A DNA stretch of 56,142 nucleotides, from NCBI GenBank assembly GCA_934229725.1, contig CAKQDX010000014.1:1-56142 (forward strand). Reading direction: 5' to 3'. This DNA comes from an uncultured Streptococcus sp. (lineage in GTDB: Bacteria; Bacillota; Bacilli; Lactobacillales; Streptococcaceae). Positions within the stretch are counted from its first letter, which is position 1. Each line of letters starts with the position of its first letter. The notes under the pieces are model-generated. The model did not search any database. It saw only the letters and a list, made by a program, of their open reading frames with translations, and had not been told where the DNA came from. This document shows positions 44,038 through 54,302 of the stretch, piece after piece. Made by a program: the position numbers and the translations under genes.

Positions 44038-44880
44038 TTATTTTCTAGTAAAGTTAATGTCACCAAATTCACTGTGTGCTTTGATGACAAAGCCACCATT
44101 GTTAGGTGTATAGTCTAATACGTCACCTTTTTTAAAGACATCCGAATCTCCAGCACTAGCTATTGTGATTGTTTGCTCCCAACGGTTTATGTCACCCATG
44201 AAAGCAGTTGTTGTTACTTGACCTGTTTTAGCATCGTAGGTATAACTCTTGGGAAGTTCTTTTTTTATCGTCTCATCAAACTGTTTGTAGTAATCTTTTT
44301 CTGACAATGAATAACTATCAAACACCTCTGAGAATTCCTCCCCGTACTGACCTTTCAGTTCATTGACCCTACTCTTGTAAGCCTCATAAAGACCTTTTCG
44401 ATTATAGATAAAACTCACCTCTAATCGGGCTTTATTATCAGTAATGCTCATCGCTGTATTGATATCAGTGATAAGGTTTTGTCCCTGTGGTAAGGCATTA
44501 CTGATCTTCTGCTTAGCATTGGCAGTATCTTTTAGAGTAGCCAACATTTTCTCACTAAAAGTCGGGCTTATCCAATCGCCCTCAATACTAGCTGCTTGAT
44601 ATCGGTAGCCCATCACCGCAAAAACAATCAAAAGTATGGTGAGTATTGCTGCAATCACACCTGATACCATTCCCAAAATATTCTTTGAAGTTATTGGCGC
44701 TTTTGATTCGTTCATCTTTTGACTGGGATTGAATTGAACACTCACTACCCTATCAGCATCAAACTCTCTAAACTTATTAGTCGCTCTATTCCCTTCTATG
44801 GAGGCCCTTGGAGGCCTCGTTTCACGAGGCTTGAGAGAATGTGCTGTATCACCCAAACTAAGCCCTTCTTCTTTTGTCAT
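44038..44880 (-). CDS. Membrane-anchored protein of unknown function (paralogue B)
   Basis: A 280-aa relative of paralogue A. It has a cytoplasmic tail of about 75 residues without the MTRAEWLDYF domain, one helix (about 78-102), then GYRYQ, IEGDWISPTF, a charged helical stretch and YDAKTGQVTTTAFMG. The shared order of helix, GYRY, (D/E)G.W and YD.KTG..TT marks them as a tandem pair. It is first in the two-gene unit, so both are probably cotranscribed. Function is unknown. Confidence 0.75.
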   Translation of the reverse strand: MTKEEGLSLGDTAHSLKPRETRPPRASIEGNRATNKFREFDADRVVSVQFNPSQKMNESKAPITSKNILGMVSGVIAAILTILLIVFAVMGYRYQAASIEGDWISPTFSEKMLATLKDTANAKQKISNALPQGQNLITDINTAMSITDNKARLEVSFIYNRKGLYEAYKSRVNELKGQYGEEFSEVFDSYSLSEKDYYKQFDETIKKELPKSYTYDAKTGQVTTTAFMGDINRWEQTITIASAGDSDVFKKGDVLDYTPNNGGFVIKAHSEFGDINFTRK

Positions 44881-45002
44881 AGGAATCTCCTTATTTTGCT
44901 GTAAGGCTATTATAACAATTCTTAAAGCGATTTGCTATCTTATTCAGGTAAGTTCTTAATTTTTAATTTAGATAAACACTCTAATCTAATAGCTTTTTAG
45001 CC

Positions 45003-45031
45003 AAAAAAAGTAGCCCTTATAGAGCTACTTT
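45003..45031 (-). terminator. adhE terminator
   Basis: AAAGTAGC/GCTACTTT around 9 nt with a T7 run on the minus strand. Confidence 0.88.
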
Positions 45032-45041
45032 AGTTCATCGT

Positions 45042-47630
45042 CTACCCTTTATAATCAAAGGCAATTTCGATAATTTCTTTCAATTCTGAAATAAGTGGTT
45101 CTTTTGGATTAGCTGTTGTACATTGGTCTTCATAAGCATGTTCAGCCAAAGTATAAGCAGTGTCCTGAAGAAGTTTCTTAGTGACGCCTTGTCCTTTCCA
45201 GTTCATGTCAATTCCAACAGCAAGTCCTAATTCATAGACTTTTTTAGCCAATACTTCAACCAACTCTGCGTCTGATTGCTTGTCAGTTCCCCATCCCATG
45301 TAACGAGCAATATCTGCGTAATCCTTGTCTGCACGGAAGTAATCATATTTAGGGAACATCGCATGTTTTTGAGGGTCACGTCCATTGTAGCGGATAACGT
45401 GTGGCAAAAGGATAGCATTCGTACGTCCATGTGGAATATTGTACATTGGACCAACCTTATGCGCTAATGAGTGACTAATACCAAGGAAGGCATTTGCAAA
45501 AGCCATACCTGCAATGGTTGATGCATTATGCATCTTTTCACGTGATTCTTCATCAGCAAAACGATAAGAATGTTCTAGATTTTCAAAAACGAGTTTGATA
45601 GCTTGAAGAGACAATCCACGTGTGTAGTCACTTGCCATTACTGACACATAAGATTCAATAGCGTGAGTCAAAACGTCCATACCTGTATCAGCAGTAACGC
45701 TAGCAGGTACACTCATAACCAAGGCTGGGTCAACAATGGCAATGTCTGGAGTCAAAGCATAGTCAGCCAATGGGTACTTGATATGTGTTTCACTGTCAGT
45801 GATAACTGCAAATGATGTTACTTCTGAACCTGTTCCTGAAGTAGTTGGAATACAGATAAATGTTGTTTTTTCTGCATAAGGAATCTTGTAGGTACGTTTA
45901 CGGATATCCAAGAATTTTTGTTTAGCTCCAAAGAAGCTTACATCTGGGTGTTCGAAGAACATCCACATTGCCTTAGCGGCATCCATTGCAGAACCACCAC
46001 CAAGGGCGATGATAACATCTGGTTGGAAGTCTACAAAGCGTTCCAAACCTTTATAAACTGTATTTGTAGATGGGTTTGGTTCAACATCTGAGAAGACTTC
46101 AATCAATGGGTCATTGTGGTTAAGTTCCAATTGTCGTTTAACCAAATTGGCATAACCAAACTGAACCATACCTGGGTCACAGACCAACATAACACGTTCA
46201 GCCTTGATGTGACGCAAATAAGTTATTGAGTCTTTTTCAAAGAAAATTTTTGGTGGGACGCGAAACCACTGCATGTTATTGCGGCGCTTTGACAGTGTTT
46301 TAATATTAAGAAGGTCAAATGAGCTAACGTTATGAGAAATTGAGTTGTGACCATGTGAACCACATCCAAGAGTCAATGATGGAATCATATTGTTGTAGAT
46401 ATTACCGATACCACCTTCAGATGATGGGCTATTTACCAATACACGGCAGGCTTTCATGCGAATACCAAATTGGAGTTGAAGGTCTTCATTTTCAGTATGG
46501 ATAACAGCTGTATGTCCAAGACCACCTAAGTTAAGCATGCCTTCTGCTTTGGCAAATCCATCTTCAACACCATCAGATTTAATAAGAGCGAGTACTGGAG
46601 ACAATTTTTCCAAGGCAAGTGGGTGTTCCATAGTTGCATCTGGAATTTCTGCCAAAAGCATTTTTGTACCTGCAGGAACTTTGATACCAGCTTTTTCTGC
46701 AATTTCAACAGCTGAGTGACCAACAATCGCTCCATTTACAGCTGTACGTGCTTCGTTAAGAACGGCTTTTTCCAATTTAGCAATATCAGCTTTTTTAGAG
46801 ATAATCACACATTGATGGGCTTCAAATTCAGCCTTAACTTCATCATAAACAGCAGCATCAACGATTGCTCCTTGTTCAGAAGCACAAATCATACCATTAT
46901 CAAACGTTTTTGAAACAATGATATCATTAACAGCACGTTTAATTTTAGCATCAGCTGCAATGTAGGCAGGAACGTTACCAGCACCTACACCAAGGGCAGG
47001 TTTACCAGTTGAATACGCAGCCTTAACCATACCAGGTCCTCCAGTCGCAAGAACTGTAGCAATCTTTGGATGGTTCATCAAAAGACCAGTTGCTTCAATA
47101 GATGGCTCTTCAATCCACTGGATACAGTTCTTAGGTGCACCTGCTTCAATCGCTGCATCACGAACGATACGAGCAGCTTCTGCAGATGATTTTTGAGCTG
47201 ATGGGTGGAAGGCAAAGACGATAGAATTACGTGTTTTCAATGCAATCAAGGCTTTGAAAATCGTTGTTGAAGTTGGGTTAGTTGTTGGTGTTACCCCACA
47301 GATAACCCCAACTGGCTCAGCGATAGAAACCAAACCTTGTTCTTTATCTTCAGCCACAACGCCTACTGTTTTGTCATATTTAATACTATTCCAAATGTAT
47401 TCAGAAGCATACATGTTCTTGATGGCTTTATCTTCATAGATACCACGTCCTGTTTCATCAACAGCCAATTTTGCCAAGTACATGTGTTTATCTAGGGCAG
47501 CAATCGCAGCATGGTGAACGATATGGTCCACTTGCTCCTGCGTAAAGTTAGCCATAGCATCGAGGGCTTCAACCCCCTTTGTTGCTAATTCATCAATTAC
47601 TGTTTGAACATCTTTAGTTTGTTTAGTCAT
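45042..47630 (-). CDS. adhE: Bifunctional acetaldehyde-CoA / alcohol dehydrogenase
   Basis: An 862-aa fusion enzyme that reduces acetyl-CoA to acetaldehyde and then to ethanol, regenerating NAD under anaerobic conditions. Residues 1-440 form the aldehyde dehydrogenase, with the catalytic Cys in NGMICASEQ. Residues 455-862 form the iron-dependent alcohol dehydrogenase, with IALGGGSAMDAAK and the metal-binding ISHSLAHKVG...PHGRTNAI. Both halves look intact. A candidate cre site lies upstream. Confidence 0.97.
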   Translation of the reverse strand: MTKQTKDVQTVIDELATKGVEALDAMANFTQEQVDHIVHHAAIAALDKHMYLAKLAVDETGRGIYEDKAIKNMYASEYIWNSIKYDKTVGVVAEDKEQGLVSIAEPVGVICGVTPTTNPTSTTIFKALIALKTRNSIVFAFHPSAQKSSAEAARIVRDAAIEAGAPKNCIQWIEEPSIEATGLLMNHPKIATVLATGGPGMVKAAYSTGKPALGVGAGNVPAYIAADAKIKRAVNDIIVSKTFDNGMICASEQGAIVDAAVYDEVKAEFEAHQCVIISKKADIAKLEKAVLNEARTAVNGAIVGHSAVEIAEKAGIKVPAGTKMLLAEIPDATMEHPLALEKLSPVLALIKSDGVEDGFAKAEGMLNLGGLGHTAVIHTENEDLQLQFGIRMKACRVLVNSPSSEGGIGNIYNNMIPSLTLGCGSHGHNSISHNVSSFDLLNIKTLSKRRNNMQWFRVPPKIFFEKDSITYLRHIKAERVMLVCDPGMVQFGYANLVKRQLELNHNDPLIEVFSDVEPNPSTNTVYKGLERFVDFQPDVIIALGGGSAMDAAKAMWMFFEHPDVSFFGAKQKFLDIRKRTYKIPYAEKTTFICIPTTSGTGSEVTSFAVITDSETHIKYPLADYALTPDIAIVDPALVMSVPASVTADTGMDVLTHAIESYVSVMASDYTRGLSLQAIKLVFENLEHSYRFADEESREKMHNASTIAGMAFANAFLGISHSLAHKVGPMYNIPHGRTNAILLPHVIRYNGRDPQKHAMFPKYDYFRADKDYADIARYMGWGTDKQSDAELVEVLAKKVYELGLAVGIDMNWKGQGVTKKLLQDTAYTLAEHAYEDQCTTANPKEPLISELKEIIEIAFDYKG

Positions 47631-47684
47631 AAGAAACTCCTTTGAATACTTGTTAAAAACTTCACAAGCTTTAACACAAATCTA

Positions 47685-47698
47685 TTATAGCGTTTTCT
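47685..47698. promoter_or_regulatory. Candidate cre site upstream of adhE
   Basis: On the minus strand AGAAAACGCTATAA matches 12 of 14 positions of TGWAANCGNTNWCA, about 55 nt upstream of the start codon. Confidence 0.5.
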
Positions 47699-47734
47699 AC
47701 ACATTATGTAAACCCTTACATTGATAAAAATAAA

Positions 47735-47762
47735 GAAATCCGTCCATTTTTGGACAGATTTC
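47735..47762 (-). terminator. pepO terminator
   Basis: GAAATC-GTCCA pairs with TGGAC-GATTTC around TTTT, with one 1x1 mismatch, and a T-rich stretch on the minus strand. Confidence 0.75.
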
Positions 47763-47770
47763 CTCACTTT

Positions 47771-49666
47771 TTACCAAATAATGACACGATTTTCTGGGGC
47801 ACGCCACATACCGTCTCCCTCTTTGACGTCAAATTCCTTGTGAAATTCGTCGAAGTTGCTCACGATAACATTGGTGCGCCATTTAGCTGGAGCATGCACA
47901 TCCACGCTGGCCAACATTTGCATGTATTCTTCACGTGCTTTCATACGCCAGATTGTCGCAAAGTTAACAAAGAATTCACGGACCGAAAAATCTTCATCAC
48001 GTTTAGCCGCTTCTAAGGCACAGGCCACACCACCAAGGTCTGCCACGTTCTCAGAAACAGTCAGTTTGCCGTTGACCTTAGCACCGTAAGAGTCCAAACC
48101 GTCAAACTGGTCCACAATCTTGTCAGTACGTTCCTTAAAGGCTGCATAGTCTTCTTCAGTCCACCAGTTCTTAAGGCTACCATTCTCATCAAAGGAAGCA
48201 CCGTTTGTATCAAAGGCATGGGAAATCTCATGAGCAATGACAGCACCAATACCACCGTAGTTGGCTGATGACGATTGGTGAAGGTCATAGAAAGGTGCTT
48301 GAAGGATAGCTGCTGGGAAAACAATTTGGTTCTGCTGTGGATCATAATAAGCATTAACCATATGGGCAGGCATATGCCACTCACTACGATCAACAGGTTT
48401 ATTCCACTTGCTCCAACTATGTGCAACTGAAATTTCGACTAACTTCTGTGCATTCTCAACAAGTGACAAGTTCTCATCAATAATCTTCTTGTCATAGGTT
48501 TCTGGCAATTTTTCTGGATAACCGATGTGAGGCGTGATGACATTGAGTTTCGTAATTGCCTTTTCACGTGTCTCAGGGGCCAACCAATCTGCTGTTTGAA
48601 GGCGTGATTTATAAACATCAATCATAGTTGCCACCTTGGCTTCAACGTCTGCCTTAGCTTCTGGAGAGAATTTTTCACCAGCATACCAAAGTCCTAAAGC
48701 CTGATTGTAAGGGCCTTGTGCCAAATAGTAGGCTGCTTTTTTCTTTTCCATGGCTTGTGGTGTTCCTGAAAGTGCACGACCATATTTTCCAGCCAAAATG
48801 CGAAGTTCGTCTGTCAAATAGGCATTCCAAGATGTAGCAGCATCAATAAGTAAGTCCGCCTTAAGTAACTCCCAATTTGCTTCTGAGTAATATTCCGCCG
48901 CAAACTCTGTCCAGAAGCGCTCTTCAGGAACGATAACTTTATCAGGAACTTGGCCCAAGATTTCTGTGAAGATGTTATCAAGTGGGAGTTCCGGTGCCAG
49001 CTTGGTAAAGTCTTCCCAATCATATGGGTGGTAGAGTTCTACATACTCGGAAGATTCTTCACTCGAAAGGACATACTTGGCTAACTTAGCATCAAGTGCG
49101 ATAACCTTGTCCAAGGTATCTTTGATTTCTTCAGCTGTAAAGCCATATTTCTCAAGGAGTTCTTCTTGCATTTCACGCCAAATTCCTAAAAGCTCCTTAC
49201 CCTTCTCATTATCCTCCGCGTAATAGGTTGTATCAGGTAAAATAATACTTGGTGCTGATGCCCAGAGGACATTTAATTGAGCATTCATAAAGTCTGGAGA
49301 CACGCCAAACGGGAACTCATTGGGCTTACCAGACATCTCATACTCAGCAATTTTCGAAGCAAATTCTGAGAATGAGGAAAGCTTCTTGTATTCTTCAATC
49401 CAAGGCTTAACAGGTTCGATACCAACTGCCTCACGTTTGTCAAAGTCCGCAGCCATACGGTGAAACTTAATGAAGTTTTGTAAAATAGCATTGTCAGGAA
49501 TATTTTCTCCTGCCAACCACTGATCCGTTGTTTCAAGCATGAGGTCTTCAATTTCATCTGCTAAATCTGAGAATCCACCTGTACGTGGTTTGTCATCAGG
49601 AATCACGGCTGTCTTTTCCCACTCACCATTAATCGCATGGTAAAAATCATCTTGTAAGCGTGTCAT
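47771..49666 (-). CDS. pepO: Endopeptidase PepO (M13 neprilysin family)
   Basis: A 631-aa zinc endopeptidase that cuts oligopeptides. The zinc site is VIAHEISHAFD (HExxH) with the third ligand in ENVADLGG; the substrate motif NAYY (VNAYYDPQQN) precedes it. No signal peptide is present, as in lactic PepO, so it acts in the cytoplasm unless exported by an unknown route. It stands alone between adhE and the tre operon. Confidence 0.95.
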   Translation of the reverse strand: MTRLQDDFYHAINGEWEKTAVIPDDKPRTGGFSDLADEIEDLMLETTDQWLAGENIPDNAILQNFIKFHRMAADFDKREAVGIEPVKPWIEEYKKLSSFSEFASKIAEYEMSGKPNEFPFGVSPDFMNAQLNVLWASAPSIILPDTTYYAEDNEKGKELLGIWREMQEELLEKYGFTAEEIKDTLDKVIALDAKLAKYVLSSEESSEYVELYHPYDWEDFTKLAPELPLDNIFTEILGQVPDKVIVPEERFWTEFAAEYYSEANWELLKADLLIDAATSWNAYLTDELRILAGKYGRALSGTPQAMEKKKAAYYLAQGPYNQALGLWYAGEKFSPEAKADVEAKVATMIDVYKSRLQTADWLAPETREKAITKLNVITPHIGYPEKLPETYDKKIIDENLSLVENAQKLVEISVAHSWSKWNKPVDRSEWHMPAHMVNAYYDPQQNQIVFPAAILQAPFYDLHQSSSANYGGIGAVIAHEISHAFDTNGASFDENGSLKNWWTEEDYAAFKERTDKIVDQFDGLDSYGAKVNGKLTVSENVADLGGVACALEAAKRDEDFSVREFFVNFATIWRMKAREEYMQMLASVDVHAPAKWRTNVIVSNFDEFHKEFDVKEGDGMWRAPENRVIIW

Positions 49667-49708
49667 TACACTTCCTCCATCAACATTAAAAGTGTTTTCA
49701 TTATAACA

Positions 49709-49740
49709 AAATTCCCCAGCAAAAGCATTTGCCGAGGAAA
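49709..49740 (-). terminator. tre operon terminator
   Basis: An imperfect stem of TTCC-C-GCAA with TTGC-G-GGAA on the minus strand and a T run, 7 nt after the treC stop. Confidence 0.55.
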
Positions 49741-49747
49741 AATTGGC

Positions 49748-51373
49748 TTATTTAACTAGGATTGCCAAGGTTTGATAAGGTTTAAGAATTACCTTTTCAG
49801 CAAACTCCGCATCGTCATAGTTGGACAAGAGCACTTGTCCAGCTTGGTATTCTTCTGGAATCTCCACTTCAGCTTCACTTCCATAGAAATTATTGAGTAC
49901 CAAGAGTTTTTGATCATCTAAGTGGCGTTCAAAGGCATAGACTTGTTGACTATCTTCAAGTGCTGGCTGATAGCTGCCTTCTGAAATAATCGGCATTTCT
50001 TTACGCAAGCGAATCAATTCTTTATAGAATTTAAAGATTGGTCCATCAATTTCATTTTCAACGTTGATGTCTTTGTAAGATTTACCAGCTTTCAACCATG
50101 GAGTGCCTGTTGAAAAACCTGCATTTTCAGAAGCATCCCATTGCATTGGTGTACGAGAATTATCACGGGACTTAGCTTGGATAATCTTAAAGGCTTGCTC
50201 AGGAGACTGGCCCTGGTCCAAGAGCATTTGGTAAGCATTGATGGACTCGACATCCACATAGTCTGCCATAGAATCATAGTCTGGATCAATCATGCCGATT
50301 TCTTCGCCCATATAGATATAAGGGGTTCCACGTGACAAGTGAATGCTAGCTGCGAGCATGGTCGCTCCTTCATTACGGAAGTTCTTGATATCCACAAAGC
50401 GATTCAAAGCACGAGGTTGGTCATGGTTATTCCAGAAAAGGGCACTCCAACCACCACGTTCACTCATTTCCTTGCCCCAAGTATGATAGAGACGCTTGAG
50501 CTCTTCAAAATCAAATGGAGTAATAGTCCATTTTTGACCATCTTCATAGTCGACTTTCAGATGATGGAAGTTAAAGGCCATAGACAACTCGTGACGCTCC
50601 GGTGCTGAATACAAAACACAGTTGTTAATGGTTGTCGATGACATCTCTCCAACTGTCATAAAACTATCGTCAGCACCGAAAGTCGCTTCATTCATCATGT
50701 GAAGATAATCATGCACGATTGGTTTATCCGTATAAGCTGGTTTTCCTTCATTTTCAGGACAATCCACCAAGACCTCATCTTTCCCAATCAAATTGATCAC
50801 ATCGAAACGGAAACCTTTGACGCCCTTGTCACGCCAGAAGTTGACCACCTTGAACAACTCCTTACGAACATTGGGATTGCGCCAATTGAGATCTGCCTGC
50901 GTCACGTCAAAGAGGTGAAGATAATATTTCCCTGTATTTCCAAAAGGAGCCCAGGCAGAACCACCAAATTTAGACAACCAATCGGTTGGTTGGTCCTGAA
51001 TGAAGAAGAAATCTTGGTAATACTTGTCCCCAGCCAATGCCTTTTGGAACCACTCATGCTCCGTTGAGCAATGATTCAGCACCATGTCTAGCATGAAATC
51101 AATCTTGTGCTCTTTCCCGACACGGACCATTTCTTCAAAGTCAGCCATATCCCCAAAGACAGGGTTGACGGCTGTATAGTCTGAAATATCGTAGCCATTG
51201 TCACGCTGAGGGCTTGGATAGAAAGGATTGAGCCAAACCACATCCACTCCCAACTCTGCTAGATAAGGAATTTTTTCGATGATTCCTCTGAAATCACCGA
51301 TTCCATTTCCTGTAGTGTCTTTATATGATTTTGGATAAATTTGGTAAACAACCTTTGTTTTATCTAATGCCAT
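49748..51373 (-). CDS. treC: Trehalose-6-phosphate hydrolase
   Basis: A 541-aa GH13 alpha-glucosidase that splits trehalose 6-phosphate into glucose and glucose 6-phosphate. The barrel motifs are DMVLNHCSTEHEWF, GFRFDVINLIGK (nucleophile Asp), VGEMSSTT (acid-base Glu) and FWNNHDQPR (Asp). Length is typical for TreC. It follows treB by 54 nt. The operon context supports trehalose over other glucosides, although the family alone could also fit an oligo-1,6-glucosidase. Confidence 0.93.
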   Translation of the reverse strand: MALDKTKVVYQIYPKSYKDTTGNGIGDFRGIIEKIPYLAELGVDVVWLNPFYPSPQRDNGYDISDYTAVNPVFGDMADFEEMVRVGKEHKIDFMLDMVLNHCSTEHEWFQKALAGDKYYQDFFFIQDQPTDWLSKFGGSAWAPFGNTGKYYLHLFDVTQADLNWRNPNVRKELFKVVNFWRDKGVKGFRFDVINLIGKDEVLVDCPENEGKPAYTDKPIVHDYLHMMNEATFGADDSFMTVGEMSSTTINNCVLYSAPERHELSMAFNFHHLKVDYEDGQKWTITPFDFEELKRLYHTWGKEMSERGGWSALFWNNHDQPRALNRFVDIKNFRNEGATMLAASIHLSRGTPYIYMGEEIGMIDPDYDSMADYVDVESINAYQMLLDQGQSPEQAFKIIQAKSRDNSRTPMQWDASENAGFSTGTPWLKAGKSYKDINVENEIDGPIFKFYKELIRLRKEMPIISEGSYQPALEDSQQVYAFERHLDDQKLLVLNNFYGSEAEVEIPEEYQAGQVLLSNYDDAEFAEKVILKPYQTLAILVK

Positions 51374-51427
51374 TTATTTAACCTCTTTTTTATCAAAGGG
51401 TGGACCGTAACGTCTCCACCCCTTCGC

Positions 51428-53377
51428 TTATTTCGTTCGATGAGCAATCATGAGAACATCACCACGTTTGATATCACGTGGAAGATCCCCTTCTACATCT
51501 GCTTGGAAATCATCTTGATTAGTAATGATAACGGGCGTCTCAGTGATCAAACCGGCCTTCTTAATGATGTCCATATCAAAGCTGATGAGTTTCTGACCAA
51601 CCGTTACCTTGTCACCTTGGGCAACATATGCCTCGAAACCTTTTCCGTCAAGGCTAACTGTATCCATACCGATGTGCATTAACATTTCAACACCTTCCTC
51701 AGAAACAATGCCTACTGCATGCTTGGTTGGGAAGAGTACTGTCACTGTCCCATTTACTGGTGAAACCAATTCCCCTTGGCTTGGTTCGATGACCACACCT
51801 TGTCCCATCACACCTGATGAGAAGACTGGATCAGTCGCTTGGCTAAGTGGTTTTACTTGGCCAGCAAGTGGGCTAACAACTTCTGCTGTTTCAGCAAGAA
51901 CTGTTGGTTCTACCAAACCTTCTGCAGCTTCTTTAAGCGCTTCTTGGGCATGCCCATTTTCCTCTGTTTTTGTTAAAAATCCAGTTTTGTGGAAGAGGAA
52001 TGTCAATACCACAGCAACTACGATATCAACAACCATGATAATGGCAAAGATTGCCCAATATTGAGGTTTAATAGAGAGAATAGCTGGAAGACCACCAATA
52101 CCGATAGAGTTTGCTTGAACGCCAAAGACTGTTGAAAGCAAGCCTGACAAGGCAGAAGCAGACATACCTGCTACTAATGGATAGACATACTTAACGTTAA
52201 CACCAAATAGGGCTGGTTCAGTGACACCAAGATAAGCTGAAATAGTTGCTGGAAGTGAAATCTGTGCTTCACGTTCATCGTGACGTTTAATAAAGTAGTA
52301 AGCAAATACTGCTGAACCCTGTGCAATATTAGAGAGAGCAATCATTGGCCATAAACCAGTACCACCAGCCGTACGTACCAATTCAAGGTCAATGGCATTA
52401 GTCATATGGTGAAGACCAGTAATAACGAAAGGCGCATAGATGGCACCAAAGACTGCACCAAAGAGCCATTTAACAGGCCCAGTCAAGCCGGCTAGTACCA
52501 CACCTGAGATAAGACCTCCGAGCCACCAACCAATTGGACCAAGAACAGCATAAGAAAGGATAACTGCTGGAACCAATGACAAAAGTGGCACAAAAATCAT
52601 TGAAATAACTTCTGGAATGTATTTACGCCAGAAAATTTCAAGATAAGAAAGTGTCAAACCAGCCAAAAGTGCTGGAATAACTTGTCCTTGGTAACCAACT
52701 TTTTCAAAACCAAGGATAAAGTGTGGAATATCTCCCGCAGCCTTGTGAGCCGCATATTCATAGGCACTAAGAAGACTAGGGTGAACCAAACAAATCCCAA
52801 GTACAATACCAAGAATTTGACTTGTCCCCATCTTACGAGATACAGACCACGTGATACCTACTGGCAAGAAACCAAAGATAGCTCCACTAATGACCGAAAG
52901 GATTTCGTTAACCCCTTCCCAAAACTTGGAAACCTCAACAATTGTTTTTCCACCTAAATTGCTGAATTGGATACTCCCCAAGACATTTTGCAGACCAAGA
53001 AGAAGCCCCCCAACAATCAAAGCTGGAATCAATGGTGTAAAGATTTCCGCCAGGGTTGTCATAACACGCTGAATTGGATTTTGGTTACTCTTGGCAGCTG
53101 ATTTAGCAGCTTCCTTAGAAACACCTTCAATCCCTGACACAGCAGTGAAATCATTGTAAAAAATTGGCACATCATTACCAATGATAACTTGGAATTGACC
53201 TGCATTGGTGAAAGTCCCTTTAACAGCCGGAATGGCTTCGATGGTTTTCACATCTGCCTTCTTGTCATCACCAAGAACGAAACGCATACGTGTCGCACAG
53301 TGAGTTACCGCTGTCACATTTTCTTTGCCACCAATCGCAACTAGCAGATCTTTGGCTTCTTGTTCAAATTTACCCAT
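51428..53377 (-). CDS. treB: PTS trehalose transporter EIIBCA
   Basis: A 649-aa fused PTS permease that imports and phosphorylates trehalose. EIIB (residues 1-85) has the phosphorylated Cys in VTAVTHCATRMRF. EIIC (about 105-470) has ten helices with the GITEPALFGVN-like sequence VTEPALFGVNVKYVYP. A C-terminal EIIA (about 500-649) has the active His in VEMLMHIGMDTVSL. Fused EIIA is common in streptococci and makes the protein self-sufficient after HPr. It is the first gene of treB-treC and is divergent from treR. Confidence 0.93.
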   Translation of the reverse strand: MGKFEQEAKDLLVAIGGKENVTAVTHCATRMRFVLGDDKKADVKTIEAIPAVKGTFTNAGQFQVIIGNDVPIFYNDFTAVSGIEGVSKEAAKSAAKSNQNPIQRVMTTLAEIFTPLIPALIVGGLLLGLQNVLGSIQFSNLGGKTIVEVSKFWEGVNEILSVISGAIFGFLPVGITWSVSRKMGTSQILGIVLGICLVHPSLLSAYEYAAHKAAGDIPHFILGFEKVGYQGQVIPALLAGLTLSYLEIFWRKYIPEVISMIFVPLLSLVPAVILSYAVLGPIGWWLGGLISGVVLAGLTGPVKWLFGAVFGAIYAPFVITGLHHMTNAIDLELVRTAGGTGLWPMIALSNIAQGSAVFAYYFIKRHDEREAQISLPATISAYLGVTEPALFGVNVKYVYPLVAGMSASALSGLLSTVFGVQANSIGIGGLPAILSIKPQYWAIFAIIMVVDIVVAVVLTFLFHKTGFLTKTEENGHAQEALKEAAEGLVEPTVLAETAEVVSPLAGQVKPLSQATDPVFSSGVMGQGVVIEPSQGELVSPVNGTVTVLFPTKHAVGIVSEEGVEMLMHIGMDTVSLDGKGFEAYVAQGDKVTVGQKLISFDMDIIKKAGLITETPVIITNQDDFQADVEGDLPRDIKRGDVLMIAHRTK

Positions 53378-53428
53378 TTGAATCTCCTTTTCTTTTTTGA
53401 CAATATCTGATTGACTTGATAAACTAAT

Positions 53429-53442
53429 TGTAAGCGATTACA
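53429..53442. promoter_or_regulatory. cre site in the treB-treR promoter region
   Basis: TGTAAGCGATTACA matches the CcpA consensus TGWAANCGNTNWCA at every position, 52 nt before treB. It implies repression of trehalose use by glucose. Confidence 0.88.
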
Positions 53443-53534
53443 AATTTGTCTGCAAGTGTTCCGGAATTTTTTTTTAACATTTTTTTGAAAAAAAGACTAG
53501 TTGTATGTTTTTTTACCTACAAGTGAGGAGAGAG

Positions 53535-54245
53535 ATGAAAAAATATCAAATTATTTATAAGGATTTAGAAAAAGCTATCCATAGTAAAGAATATCAAGTG
53601 GGAGACTATCTCCCCACCGAGCAAGAATTAGTAGAAACTTTCCAAGTCAGTCGAGACACCATACGCAAGGCATTATCTTTACTCGTTGAAGAGGGTCTTG
53701 TTAAAAAGATTCATGGGTCAGGTTCTCAAGTTATTAGTCAAGAACAAGTGAACTTCCCTGTATCTGACTTAACCAGTTATCAAGAACTCATAGAACAACA
53801 AGGCATTAAATCACAAACCAACGTTATCTCTCTAGATAAAATCATCGTTGACACCAATCTCTCAGAAAAAACTGGATTTTCAAGAAGCCAACAAGTTTGG
53901 CGTCTTATTCGGCAAAGAGTAGTTGATGGCTGTGCCTCTGTCGTTGATATTGATTACCTAGATGCGAGACTTATGCCTCAACTCAACCGCAGCATCGCTG
54001 AGAACTCCATCTATGATTATCTTGAGAATCAGCTCCACCTTAGCATTTCTCATGCCTTTAAAGAAATCACCATTGATAACACTACCGAGCAAGACAAAAT
54101 CCTCATCGATATCGGTAAAGATCATCACGTCGTCTGCATACGCTCAAAAGTTTATCTGGATAATGGAAAACAGTTCCAGTTCACTGAAAGCCGACATAAA
54201 CTTGAAAAGTTCAAATTCGTTGATTATGCCAAGCGTCATCACTGA
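53535..54245 (+). CDS. treR: Trehalose operon repressor TreR (GntR family)
   Basis: A 236-aa GntR/HutC regulator. The winged helix occupies residues 1-70 (YKDLEKAIHSKEYQVGDYLPTEQELVETFQVSRDTIRKAL) and a UTRA effector domain fills 95-230, probably binding trehalose 6-phosphate. The start at 53535 has GAGGAGAG upstream; the frame extends left without a start signal. It is divergent from treB. TTGTA/TACAA half-sites close to its own start could be part of its operator, but the spacing (12 nt) is unusual. Confidence 0.92.
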   Translation: MKKYQIIYKDLEKAIHSKEYQVGDYLPTEQELVETFQVSRDTIRKALSLLVEEGLVKKIHGSGSQVISQEQVNFPVSDLTSYQELIEQQGIKSQTNVISLDKIIVDTNLSEKTGFSRSQQVWRLIRQRVVDGCASVVDIDYLDARLMPQLNRSIAENSIYDYLENQLHLSISHAFKEITIDNTTEQDKILIDIGKDHHVVCIRSKVYLDNGKQFQFTESRHKLEKFKFVDYAKRHH

Positions 54246-54266
54246 AGCTAAAGACCCAACCAACAT

Positions 54267-54302
54267 AAAAAGTATCGGACACATAAGCGTCCGATACTTT
54301 TT
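54267..54302. terminator. Bidirectional terminator, treR / UPF0340 gene
   Basis: Perfect 14-bp arms AAAAAGTATCGGAC/GTCCGATACTTTTT around 8 nt, between convergent genes. Confidence 0.93.
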
